From Rhynochetos jubatus (lineage: Eukaryota; Chordata; Aves; Eurypygiformes; Rhynochetidae): 64,000 nt of DNA. The notes beneath the pieces were generated by a model that saw only the letters and a list, made by a program, of their open reading frames with translations, was not told the origin of the DNA and searched no databases. Made by a program: the position numbers and the translations under genes. Position 1 is the first letter of the stretch, and each line of letters begins with the position of its first letter. This document shows positions 10,749 through 21,290 of the stretch, one piece after another. The stretch spans positions 65,190,150 through 65,254,149 of the forward strand of contig CM050649.1 in assembly GCA_027574665.1 (NCBI GenBank), written 5' to 3'.

Positions 10749-13700
10749 GTTATAGTAATAACAAAAGCAGATGGGGAAAAAAAGAGTGTCAAGAACTGAA
10801 AGCAATAGAGAAGATTTTAGCTGCAAGCAGGTAATACAGATGTATGCATTAAGGTTCAGTTCTCCCAATGAAAGCCATCTGGTGAGTCTCATCCATTTAA
10901 ATGATTTACATAATTCAGTACAAGTCTTGTTAATGGCCCCAGTAGCACCCCATGCCTGATTGTTCTTCCATCTTGAGATCAATTGGTCTGTATTGTCAAA
11001 AGAAACATAAGTGCTTTACTAATGAAAATGAGGGTGTTTCCTACCCAGATCATGCCATTCTTATATCCCAGATCTGATCATATCATATGTCAACCTTTTT
11101 TCCTCACTTTTGACCTGCAACCTTTTCTTTCCTTCCCTGGCCATCCTAAGCAGATGTCACGCGCTGTTCTGAGTTTTCTGCTGTTTTCATACCAACTGTG
11201 CATGAATGAGATTAGGATACAAATTCAGCAGAGCAGAAGGAAGAGTGTTACTTTGGCCCTTGGAGTCCCAGCCGTGAAAGGGAACTCTATGCTTTGTAGA
11301 AATGCATGTGCTCATACTGACTGTGAATGCTTGCTGTTCAAATGACACAGGATAAGGCATGGTCCCATTTTGTGTGGAAAACATTTTGTCTCCAGGCCTC
11401 AGCTGGTGAAGTCAACAGAGCTTCGATGCAATCACTGGATTCAGTGCCTTCAGAGGAGCAGTGCCAGCATACCCCAGGAAAAGACAGGGACATTAGGTAG
11501 AACGGATCAGAAATCTTCCTTTGAAACAAAACACAGACAGAAAATGCAGATTCAGTGGATGTAGGAGGTCAAATATGAATTTCTCATTTGAGAAACTGGC
11601 AAATGTGAAGCAGAGGGAATTGCTCAGAGCAGGTAAGAGGTCCCATTGCTTTCAGGATGAGCAGCTCAGGGAAAATCTATTTAGGACAGTTTACCATGTC
11701 CACAGCCCTGACATGGGAGAATGGTTTCCATGGTTCTGGATGATGCCCACTGTTGTGTCATGCTGTACACACATCCATGGATGTAGGAGGACGGGTGGTC
11801 ATGCCAGAGTTTTTAACGTGCTTCCCATGGGAGACAGTATCTGAAAGCTCTGCAACCTTGGCTCTGACCCTTTCAGGGGCAGTAAAGAGGCATTAACTTC
11901 CAACTTCTCCTTTGGTGGCTCTTGAAGGTCATTGAATCTGATGGAAATAATGGCTTCTTGGCAGTTGCCTGCATCTTGCTTTGGAGTTAGGACTCAGGAG
12001 CTGGATGTCCTGGGAGAGGGTCCCAAACTGGAGGGCATACTGCAGAGTAAGGGAGGCTCAGATCTATAGATGAAGACTACTTGGACGAGTTCAAGGAAAT
12101 TATTTGTCATTTCAGTGCGTCTTCAGGCTTCCATGCAGCGTATTTCTATTCAGAGAAGGAAGGTTTCTAATCCTGGGAAGTATTTCAAATCTCATGTAAT
12201 TTGGGGATAAGCGACATTTTTAAAGAAAGGGAGAGTGCCTAAAACCAGGCAGTCCCCTTTGCAGTTATCACCACTATTTGATGACTGTCTAAAAGTACAC
12301 TGTGCTGGAAAGAAGATTGAACAGGGTTCAAATGTAAAACTGGAAGAAGGCAATATTTTTAGTCTGTCTTTAAGACTACCATTTTGGGTTGATTTGTGTT
12401 GCTGTTTGTTCTAGTAATTGAATTTGCTTGTATACGAACTATGTGCATGAGCTCCTTGTCACTGATTTAGAGCGCTAGCTCAGGGCACTAGAAAAAAAAA
12501 TCAAAACAAAACAAACCCAAAGCAAATAAATAAATAAACATTAGTCCATTTATTGTCCACATTAGATGCTGGTGACAGCACAACTCTACACTGTATCAGG
12601 TCCAGCTTGAGTCAGTACTCAGGCAGGAGGGGCTACGGCACTGTGGAAGTCACTTGTTTGTGTTCGGAGGCAGCACTTGCACAGCAGAAGCAGCACAACA
12701 TATTGCCTGGCATTCAGGCCCTGAGTTTGAGCGTTGCTCTGATGGTACCCAAGACTGGGAGTGCTGCTGAGGACGTCTCTGTTTTCCAGGCAAAGGGAAG
12801 AAGAGAAGTAGGAGGGAAAATGCCATGTTATTTGCACTCAGGAGCCCATGGAAACCAGTAGAACCAGCACAGATGCTGGTATTAAAATTAATCTTTTACA
12901 TGTCAGAGGCTTGAAATCTGGAGTGCAGGCTAGCTGGCTTGGTTATAAACACCTATGCATTTTTCTTATAGTAGCAAAAGGGTTTTTCATGCTTACTAGT
13001 CTTATTCGATTGTAGACCAGAAGAGTTTAAATAACAAAAATGTTCCAGGCAAAATCCACAGATGTGGGTATGTCTGCGTTTTATTTGCTAATTGCTTTGC
13101 AAACCAGCCACTGTTCATGCTCAGTAACTCTGCTTCCTCATGCACATGTTTGTGTTGTCCTGTGTCCGAGGTTATGGGTTTGAAAAGCCAGAACTGGTAC
13201 AGCTGTCTCCATGTTGGTCCTGCTGCTATGGACATGCCTCTTCAACACCAAGCTTTCAGGCACTTCTCTCTGAGATGTTCCTGCTTTGCTGCCACTGAGG
13301 CTTGCTGCATTGAGGAGGGCTCCACCAGCTGCTGCTGCCGCCAAGCTGCCTCTTGGCTTCGCTGCTCCCTTTACAGCTTTCTGGCCATCTCTGCCCGAGT
13401 GCTAAAGCCAACGAGCCCGATAGTTCCAGGCGTTAGGGAAAAATGAGCCCTTGTAGCTTGCAAACGGCACAGCCAGTGACCTCACATTGCAGAGGTGACA
13501 AAGAAAAGCGGTGGGAAGAGAAAAACTGTGCCCTGTATTCTCCCGTGTAGCACAGCCGAGGGTGGCACAGTGACTGAGGCATGTCTGACTAAACTGAATC
13601 TCTGGGCATGGTTTCAGAGGATTCAGAGCTGATGATGAAATGAAACCTGAGCGAGCCTTTATGAATGACTCATCTGCGGATCAGCAGCTGACTACAAAGA

Positions 13701-16700
13701 AAATTTCACACTTAGCTGTCTTAGCATTCGCATCATATCTTATTTCAGATAATGCACTGTAAATAGCATTCCTTGCTGAACTTTTCCAGCTTTTTCCTAG
13801 TAAACCATAGTTACTGGAGATGAAAGTAGGATGTCCTTTTTTGTGTAAACCTTACACGTACCACTTTTGGGTTGAAAACCCTTGAAAACCTTGATACACT
13901 AGTTCATATAGAAGGACAAGCTCTAGGATAAAGGAAGAAGCGAATCGATTTTTTATAAAATATTTCTTCTGCCTATTGTATTAGTGCCTAAATTAAAGTC
14001 CTCTGTGGAAAAACTGTCAGAAAAGAATGGGTGGCTTCTAAAAACATTTTCCTTTGAAAACTGACTACCATTATTACGGATCAGTTCTGTTTCTCCGGTT
14101 TGCGTTGGCAGATTCAGGCATCATTTGTTGCTCCCTATACACTTTCAGTTTTGCTACATAAATCGTTTCTTTTAAATAAGGCTCAGATACAGCCTAATTT
14201 ACAACTAAATCAGCATGGGAGAGCTCTAAGGCAATCCTGTTCTCACTTGTTCACTCTTGTGTTAGAGGCTACTGGCATAATCAGCTGGTGAGCATGTGTT
14301 TTGGACATTGCTCCTTCTGGACCAATCCATAGAGGTTACGATTTGCTACAGTCCCCTGCTAAAAATATTGCTTCTTAGTTCAAGCTGTGGCAATTTATGT
14401 TTTCAGTTTGGTGGGACCAAAAGTTCAGCCCCAGGGCATCAATCAGGAGGGTAACTATCACACAAGCTCACTCAAGCTTCAACCCCCTGTGGCTGTCAGA
14501 CATGTGGGAAAAGCTTCCTTTGAACAAAAATAATGCATAACCCTTTATAAAAAGGCCCTTCTCGTCAGGCAGTTTCCTGCATATTTTTTTAGCTCTGGAG
14601 ATTCCTGGCTCAAACCCCCGCTGTCAGCCAAGGCGGCAGCTTCCCACCAGGCATTGCTGAGAATAGAGGCTCAGGCCACTTACATCTACTTAGCGCTTTT
14701 AAAGAATTGTTAATTGTAGCAAGCCCTCTCACAAGTGAGATTTTATTCTGAGAATGGATATCTTGGCTGCTGTGGCAGAATTATCACTCAGTTTAAATTG
14801 GGCAATATGAGAATAGCAAAGCTGCCAGCATTCTCCTATGCATCTTCATCTTTCCTGGACACTTTTTTCAGTGCTGTTTTGAACAGTGGGATATTTCTGA
14901 AACATGAATGTGATGAGTAGGTGCCAGGTTTTTAAAAATATCTGTTAAGGGTGATGAGCACAGTTCCTATGGGAAGAACTCTAGTCCTGTAGCGCTGATG
15001 GTGGGGACAATCAGTGCGCACTGGGAGACTCATGCATGTACTAATATCCTTCTACAGCCACTTCGCACAAGTATGAATGGTGCTATCCAGAGATGGCAAT
15101 AAGGATTGTACATGCAATCCATAGTACAGCCCAGAGAGTGTTACAATCCACAGACCATGTAAAATACAGGGGAAGGGAGGACCATACATTCATTTCTTTT
15201 TCTTCATCAGTTCAGATATATGAAGGTTAGTTGTCAAACTCCATTCTTACTTCGTAGACAGTGATACTAAGATATGACTTCCTAATTTTTTTTTTCCTCA
15301 TACTTTCCTTTTTTTATAAGATCTTTCCATCTTCCCAGTTCTGCTGGCTACCCTGGGTTCATCTGCTAAGTTAATGTAACATAATTGTCTTTTTCCATTT
15401 TTTCAGATTATTAATTAATATTAACATATTACAGTGGTAGTGAGAGAAGTATCAACTCTGAGGGAGAACACTCAACACTATCATTTTTGTTGTTCTTGCA
15501 ATTTTACATGATTTTTAAAATATCCAAGGCATAATGTGGTAAATGAATTTTGCCTTAAGCACAGGTAACACTTAGGGGCTCATCGTTTACTGTTCTACAA
15601 GTTGAAAAGCCATCTATATGTAAGTAAAGAGGCTGAAAACTGCTACCAGGTAGTTTGCCCCTTGCATAACCATAGGTGCTTGCACCAGAGCAGATTAGAT
15701 GAAGATCAGGTAGCTGCAGTCTAGATTACAATTATTTCCATCAAAAATACTTTACATTTCATTAGAACTTTAAGAGATCTATTTTGTGGGATAATGTACT
15801 TGAATAGTAATTTTGATGTAAAATATTACAAGACTAACTACAGAAACAGCTTTTCATGCTGTTATTTAAACCTGCTATTTGCATTTATATTGCTTCATGT
15901 GATGGAAAGTGTTTACATGGTATTTAAAATTTTGGGATTGATGCACTCCTAAACATACCTATGGGGTTTGAACACAGTGCCTACTCTCTTTCTGTGCAGT
16001 AGAGTTAAAGATTTTTGAGGCACAAGAGATTTCATTGTAAAGTACTCCTTAAAATTTATGGAATATTAAACAGAGAACCAAATGAATCTGAAATAATTGA
16101 GACACTACCTAATAGTAAATCAAAACTTACGGTAGTTCCCCTACCCTAATAAAGTGTTTCCAAACTGGCATTAAAGCTGAAGTTTTCCAAGAATCTTGAC
16201 AGGAGAAGGGTATTCAGTAGCAGCTCTTGGCTTGTATTTCTTTAAAAATATAATATTTAACATCTAAATGAGCAAGTATCTTGTCTAGAATTGAGAAGCA
16301 GATTCAGGACTTTGCAGGTGTAAAAGGGCATTGGAGTTTCATATCTGCAGTGTACAATCCAAGTTGAGCCTATTGTAAATGTGGTGTTCCTCCAAGAGAA
16401 AGGACCAGGGGTTCTTTATGAGCCTTACCTTAATTCTCCTATGTCTGGCTTCAGATAGGTAAGTTGTCGTCATTTTTGTGTGATGACATTAGGCTGCTAG
16501 AGTATTTGGATTTTTTCTTTGTGCTGTAACATGTAAAGTTCAGATATGGTGAATCTTCAGAGGTGAATCTGTTTTTCCATGTATAAAATGTCCCAGTATT
16601 TCATGGTTCTCAGCCTCCAAACAAAGTTATGGGAGATTCAATCACTTCACCCTGTTGCAGGAGCTGTAGTTCTTCAGAGGTGGGAGGGATGGGGTTTGAT

Positions 16701-18486
16701 TAAAATTGACACTGAAATAAGAGCATCAGTTTTACATATTTGGATCTATGCTGATTCAGCAGGGAATTAATTAATGATTTGGTATTCAGCTGTTTCCATC
16801 TGCTTTGATGAGCTCACTGGGAAACACTCCATGGAAACAAACAGCCCTGGCTTGTGTTGGGGAGGAGATAGGAGCACCAGCAGTAGAGATCACGGAGGGG
16901 AAACAGGAATGAATGTCTTCAGGTGCAGCCACGATGAGGCAGAAAGGGGACTACAAGAAGCATGGTGGCGCAGGGAGACAAGGAAAGGTTTTAGGTTAAA
17001 GTACGGTGGTAAGAACTGAAGGGGTCTTGGCCAAATACACAACATCATATCCCTTATTTATAATGAGGTTCAAGGGCAAAACCTGGAGTTTACATTTTGG
17101 GGAGAATTTCCAGTGCACGGACAGTGACATTTCTTAACCAAGTGATAAAATTACATTATAAGGCTTATAAAGAGGAAAGTTTTATCAGAGACATTGTCCT
17201 TGTTCATCATGTGTAGCCATGATGTGAAGCTACTTTTCTTAATCTGTGTCTGTATCTGGAGTAACAGTTTCCCTGGAGCCACTGATTTGCGCTCATGTTA
17301 ACTCAGGGAGGATTTTACCTTACCTGTATATCCAGGCAAACATGAGTCGACTTGCACAGGATACCCTGCCATTATTAGTTTTCTTCTTTGTTCATGGAGA
17401 GAGCCTGTGTACATTTCTCAGAGTCATTTAAATCATTGCATAAATCATTCAGAAGCCATGTTTATGTGCAAATACTTTTTAACGTGTTGCATGTATTCAT
17501 AATTTACAAGATCACCTTAGGGTTGTCATCAAGCATTAGCATACGTTGCTCTAACTTTGTTGAGAGCTTAGGTGATTTATCCTAAATCTCTGAAGAAATC
17601 AATACAATTTGCAGGAATAGGTCTCAAGAATATCTGCAGATCAGAAGCCTGATTTCGGTTTCTGCAGACCTTTTCTTCTCTCCATCTGCTCCTTCCTTGT
17701 ATTTGACGTGAAAGTCTGTTGCTTGATTAACAGAGAGATGCATTTCAAACGTATGTTTCCAAATATGTCTCATTTGATATTTTGAAAAAAGATGTGCTGT
17801 CATACAACCTCAGAGGACTTAATGGTATGTTCAGACAAAGCATATACAGAAACATTGCGACTTTCTTGACCACCTTTCTGGTTTGATCTATAGCTGCAGT
17901 GACGAGCAGTAAAAAGGGGCAGCATCATTTGCAGAGCCGAAGCAGAAGCTACGTTAGGTTGGCAGATAAGGTGAAGCAGACTGTGCAGTGCGATGAAATA
18001 AGTGGAATCAAATGAACACTTTCCTTGGGCAGGAGAAGCCTGGACACATGAATGTACCCTCCAGAATACAAGATTTCAGCTGACACCTCATATTCAAAAA
18101 TCCAGGGCTTGGTGTAGAAAGATAAAGTACCCGTGGATGGGCTAATGTCTGTATTTATGTAGGTGGCAGACAGAAGTGGGAGAGATCAGGAAGCCCTGAG
18201 GGAAAGAGCAGCTGATGTGTGTGGTGGTGGAAGGAAAGGGAGTAGAGACCTGCAAGGGGAAGTGCTGTCAGGGTGGACCCTAGCAAAATGGCCTCTGCTG
18301 GTGCAGTTTTAGTAAACTGGATGACATTTCTCAAAGCCTGGGAGGAGATGGGAAAGGAGAAGACTTGTGGTGCCGTGGGTGCCTGGATGAGAGGTTTAGT
18401 TTTAAGCTTCATAAGGAAAATGTAGATAGTAGAGATCCTTTACACACTGATGTTTACAAATACTGATCATAATTTATACTCTTTGT

Positions 18487-18501
18487 AAAAAAAAAAAAAA
18501 A
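18487..18501. repeat. A15 homopolymer
   Basis: Fifteen consecutive A followed by CCCCG, intronic, with no associated element recognised. Confidence 0.9.
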
Positions 18502-19232
18502 CCCCGAGAAAACTGAATCAGTTATTTTCAGGGACCACCATAAATACTGATGGTATCCATGGTTGTATTTTACAGCTGTGTGTATTCCCTAGTTACAGAC
18601 ACTGCTCAACAGCATGAACTTGTTTCTACAGACCTCAAGCTCATACTTTCATACCCAATGGGTTTCTGTCATGGGGAAAATAAATTCTTAATCACCACTG
18701 AGGTTTCTCCACCCCATTATTTTGGTTCACATTGTTTATTTTTATTTATAGACGCTCATCAGCATAATGTACTGTTGCCTACAACAGCAGGATTTGTTGG
18801 ATACTTTAGGATCTTTTTTCCTACCTGCCTGTATGTCATTCATGGCATTTTATATTCTTTTTCCATTTGCAAGAAGCTTGACAAAGCATTACTCATATAC
18901 TATCATAATTGTTTTCACTGAGAAAAGATAAGCTGTAGCATCAATAATTGATGAAAGAAATATCCACTTTACGGAATTCTAACAGGACTGAAAAACCCTA
19001 AATGCGTATGGACAGACACATAACTACACATACTTTCAATGCTTCACACAAGGCTTGCAAAGGACATAGTATGGGATGACGGTACAAACCTCAAAAGGCC
19101 ATGACAATAGTGCATTTTCTCAACGGCTTTTAAACAGGTGCTTCTAGGATGAGATAATCAACTGCTGCACAGTGAACACAGCTAGAGCATATGGCAAGTT
19201 AGAAAGATGTATTAATTGCAGGATGAATTGTG

Positions 19233-19324
19233 GATTCACAGATTCAGAGAGTGTTAGGGGTTGGAAGGGACCTCTAGAGATCATCTAGTGCAACCCCCCT
19301 GCCAGGGTAGGATCACCTAGAGTA
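19233..19324 (-). mobile_element. CR1 LINE 3'-end fragment
   Basis: The block with GGGGTTGGAAGGGACCTCTA, ATCATCTAGTGCAACCCCCC and GATCACCTAG is the reverse complement of the conserved 3' end of the chicken-repeat-1 LINE. At its left edge is a degenerate form (ATTCACAGATTCAGAGAG) of the octamer-repeat terminus. Only about 90 bp remain, so the copy is strongly 5'-truncated or trimmed and has no coding capacity. The element lies antisense to GABRB3, about 1.2 kb before the last exon. Confidence 0.9.
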
Positions 19325-20484
19325 TGAAAAAATTCTATACGTAAACTTGGAAATTAGCCTGTGTACCATGATTCACTCTCTGTTTCTGAAATGGGGAACC
19401 AAGTTCACTTGAACAGAGTCACACATGCATTCACTGGCTGAAAATACACAATACAGAGCATTTACTTTCCATTCAGATGTTAGTGTCCTGTCCCAAATGC
19501 TGGCAGGAAGGTTGGATCAGATCCTTACGCCAGTTGTCTTCTCTGCCCCTCCTCCAGCATGCAGGGCATGGGGCACAAGAGAATGGAATGCCCAACCGCT
19601 GGAACTACCAAATATCATCTAAGACAGCATCATTTGGGACTGCCCATCAGTGCCACTCATGGGAACTGGAAGTTCTGGATTGAAGGAGTCATACCCAACT
19701 GTGTGCTACTCCTTCTCCATTGGTACTCAGGGGGACTAGAGAGTCTGCACCAGAATTTAAGGACTCTGAATGATCATAACCTTCCACTTATTTACTGAAA
19801 ATGGCATCGTGTTTCTCACCTGTGCTCAACACTGTACTCACTGCCTCTTGGATATGGAGGTGGAAGGGAAGAGTGCCATCTGTTTCCTCAATTCAGCAGC
19901 TTTCTTCCTTGTCCACGTTCATTGCTTTTTAAGATCACTTATCTAAGAGGTAAAGCCCAGTAGTTAAGCATTGCCATGATGGCAAAACTGTGCAAATGAC
20001 TTCAGAAGGAAAAGTTCAAGAGAGAAGTTGTAAATAAGCTCTGTGATTTCAAAATGCAGAGAGTTCAGCAGGTCAGAGTTATTCTTGTGATTTTAGCAAA
20101 CTTCACGTGTAGGTAGCACAGAGAGAATCCATCCCTTCCCCTGTCCTCCCACCACCAGCCACACAGAGCTTTCACCGAACTGTAGTTCACCATCCTTTAA
20201 AATGCATCCGGTTTAGAGGGAGAGGAAAATGATCGGTTTTGCCAAATAGGGTTTTGTACTGGATGTTGGTAGTATGATGATAACCTTGTTTGTAAAAGTA
20301 TTTAAGTACTTGTCTAATTTTAAGCAGCTGAGTATTGTCATTTTTTTCTAAGATTATCACATGCTTAAAATGACTACATGCTTTCTTAAAATATATATGG
20401 GTTTGGAGATTTCAATACACCCACATTCTGCTGATAGATGTCAAGTCTTTTGAAACAATTTATATTTCTATTTTTTCACCTAAG

Positions 20485-20835
20485 GTGGACACCCATGGAA
20501 ACATTCTGCTAACATCGCTTGAAATTCACAATGAGGTGGCGAGCAATGAGATCACCACCAGCGTTACAGACGTCAGAAATTCAACAATATCCTTTGACAA
20601 CTCAGGAATCCAGTACAGGAAACAAAGCTCACATCGCGAAAGCCTCGGAAGGCGGTCGTCAGAAAGAACAGGCTCCCACAGCAAGAGGGGCCATTTACGA
20701 AGAAGGTCTTCACAACTGAAAATAAAAATCCCTGATCTAACAGATGTGAATGCCATCGACAGATGGTCAAGAATGGTGTTTCCATTCACATTTTCTCTTT
20801 TCAACTTAATTTACTGGCTATACTATGTTAACTGA
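20485..20835 (+). CDS. GABRB3: GABRB3 terminal coding exon (M3-M4 loop, M4, stop)
   Basis: The exon opens in phase 0 with GTG (Val, not a start), gives 116 residues and stops at TGA 20833-20835. It encodes most of the cytoplasmic M3-M4 loop ([18 protein letters not shown]...), then [20 protein letters not shown], then M4 ([20 protein letters not shown]). RRRSS corresponds to beta3 S408/S409, the PKA/PKC sites overlapping the AP2 clathrin-adaptor binding motif; beta1 and beta2 have RRRAS there. [14 protein letters not shown] also points to beta3. The residues flanking this block ([35 protein letters not shown]) differ clearly from human beta3 as I remember it, and the exon is about three codons longer. 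Beta4 of birds, with its LRRRSSKLK and different loop, is the alternative but fits less well. Confidence 0.95.
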   Translation: MDTHGNILLTSLEIHNEVASNEITTSVTDVRNSTISFDNSGIQYRKQSSHRESLGRRSSERTGSHSKRGHLRRRSSQLKIKIPDLTDVNAIDRWSRMVFPFTFSLFNLIYWLYYVN

Positions 20836-20894
20836 CTGAACTTTTTTAAAGGACTTCAATTACAACAAGTGAAGTACTACTTGCCTGCAGAGTT

Positions 20895-20929
20895 TATATA
20901 TATATTTATATATAAATATATATATATAT
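20895..20929. repeat. TA-rich, self-complementary simple repeat in the 3'UTR
   Basis: About 35 bp of alternating T and A, interrupted only by TTT and AAA (TATATATATATTTATATATA then AATATATATATATAT), start 60 nt after the stop codon. The tract is nearly self-complementary, so RNA from it could fold on itself. Length variation between individuals is likely. Confidence 0.9.
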
Positions 20930-20989
20930 GAACTTTTACTATGTAGGCCATACTTATGTATGTGTGAATACATATAGCAAAGAACTGTG

Positions 20990-20997
20990 TGTATATA
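20990..20997 (+). promoter_or_regulatory. Pumilio-type motif in the 3'UTR
   Basis: TGTATATA matches the PUM recognition consensus UGUANAUA exactly and lies 155 nt after the GABRB3 stop, within the part shared by every polyadenylation isoform. PUM proteins repress or destabilise many neuronal mRNAs. In such AT-rich sequence one match is weak evidence without conservation. Confidence 0.35.
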
Positions 20998-21265
20998 AAA
21001 GCACACATTGCAAAGCAAAAGTATATGTATGCACACACACATGTACACATTCGTTCTGAGGTTATGGACACTTTATCATAGAATGCACTTCAGAGGAACC
21101 TTTTAAACCGAAAGGCAGGTGTCGTCAAAACAACAAGCCTTGAGAAAGTAAGTGTTGTATATTCTCACTACAAAACTTTGATTGTCATAGAAATTTTCAA
21201 ACAGCAGTAATCGTGTATAAAGTCAGTATTTAGTACCATTGTTTGTAAATGCTGCCATACACACG

Positions 21266-21271
21266 AATAAA
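21266..21271 (+). promoter_or_regulatory. GABRB3: Proximal poly(A) signal AATAAA
   Basis: This is the first canonical hexamer after the GABRB3 stop (about 430 nt away), with a G/T-rich stretch immediately downstream as expected for CstF binding. It probably supports a short 3'UTR isoform. Confidence 0.55.
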
Positions 21272-21290
21272 GTGGTAGAGTTACACTGGT

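Larger units (their letters stand above)
9696..20484 (+). other. GABRB3: GABRB3 last intron
   Basis: This is a 10,789-bp phase-0 intron with donor GTAGGT and acceptor CTATTTTTTCACCTAAG. It contains an A19 tract at 10730-10748, an A15 tract at 18487-18501 and a short CR1 relic at 19233-19324. It also has a locally less AT-rich patch around 13.1-13.6 kb, where overlapping chance frames occur on both strands, and a perfect AP-1-type palindrome ATGACTCAT near 13.66 kb. I recognise no nested gene or alternative exon. The four-residue alternative insert known for the avian beta4 subunit at this junction has no counterpart at this donor. Confidence 0.92.
20836..21290 (+). other. GABRB3: GABRB3 3'UTR, short form
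   Basis: The transcript must continue past the TGA at 20835, and the first canonical poly(A) signal is AATAAA at 21266, followed by a G/T-rich run (GTGGTAGAGTTACACTGGT). That gives a minimal 3'UTR of about 450 nt. It contains a TA-rich repeat (20895-20929), a TGTATATA motif (20990-20997) and very AT-rich sequence. The cleavage position is inferred. Mammalian GABRB3 transcripts have long 3'UTRs, so this is probably not the only end. Confidence 0.65.

Noticed and set aside
13117..13446. Cysteine-rich 109-codon frame as a secreted peptide gene
   Set aside because: No signal peptide, no splice or promoter context, and overlapping open frames on the other strand in a less AT-rich patch explain it.
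13655..13670. AP-1 palindrome ATGACTCAT as an enhancer
   Set aside because: A single short motif in a 10.8-kb intron is expected by chance; without conservation it is not listed as a regulatory feature.
20519..20804. Alternative-frame and antisense ORFs inside the last exon
   Set aside because: They are shadows of the GABRB3 coding frame.
20485..20835. Assignment to avian GABRB4
   Set aside because: The loop lacks the beta4-type sequence as I remember it, the exon junction has no four-residue optional insert, and [14 protein letters not shown] with [11 protein letters not shown] fits beta3 better.
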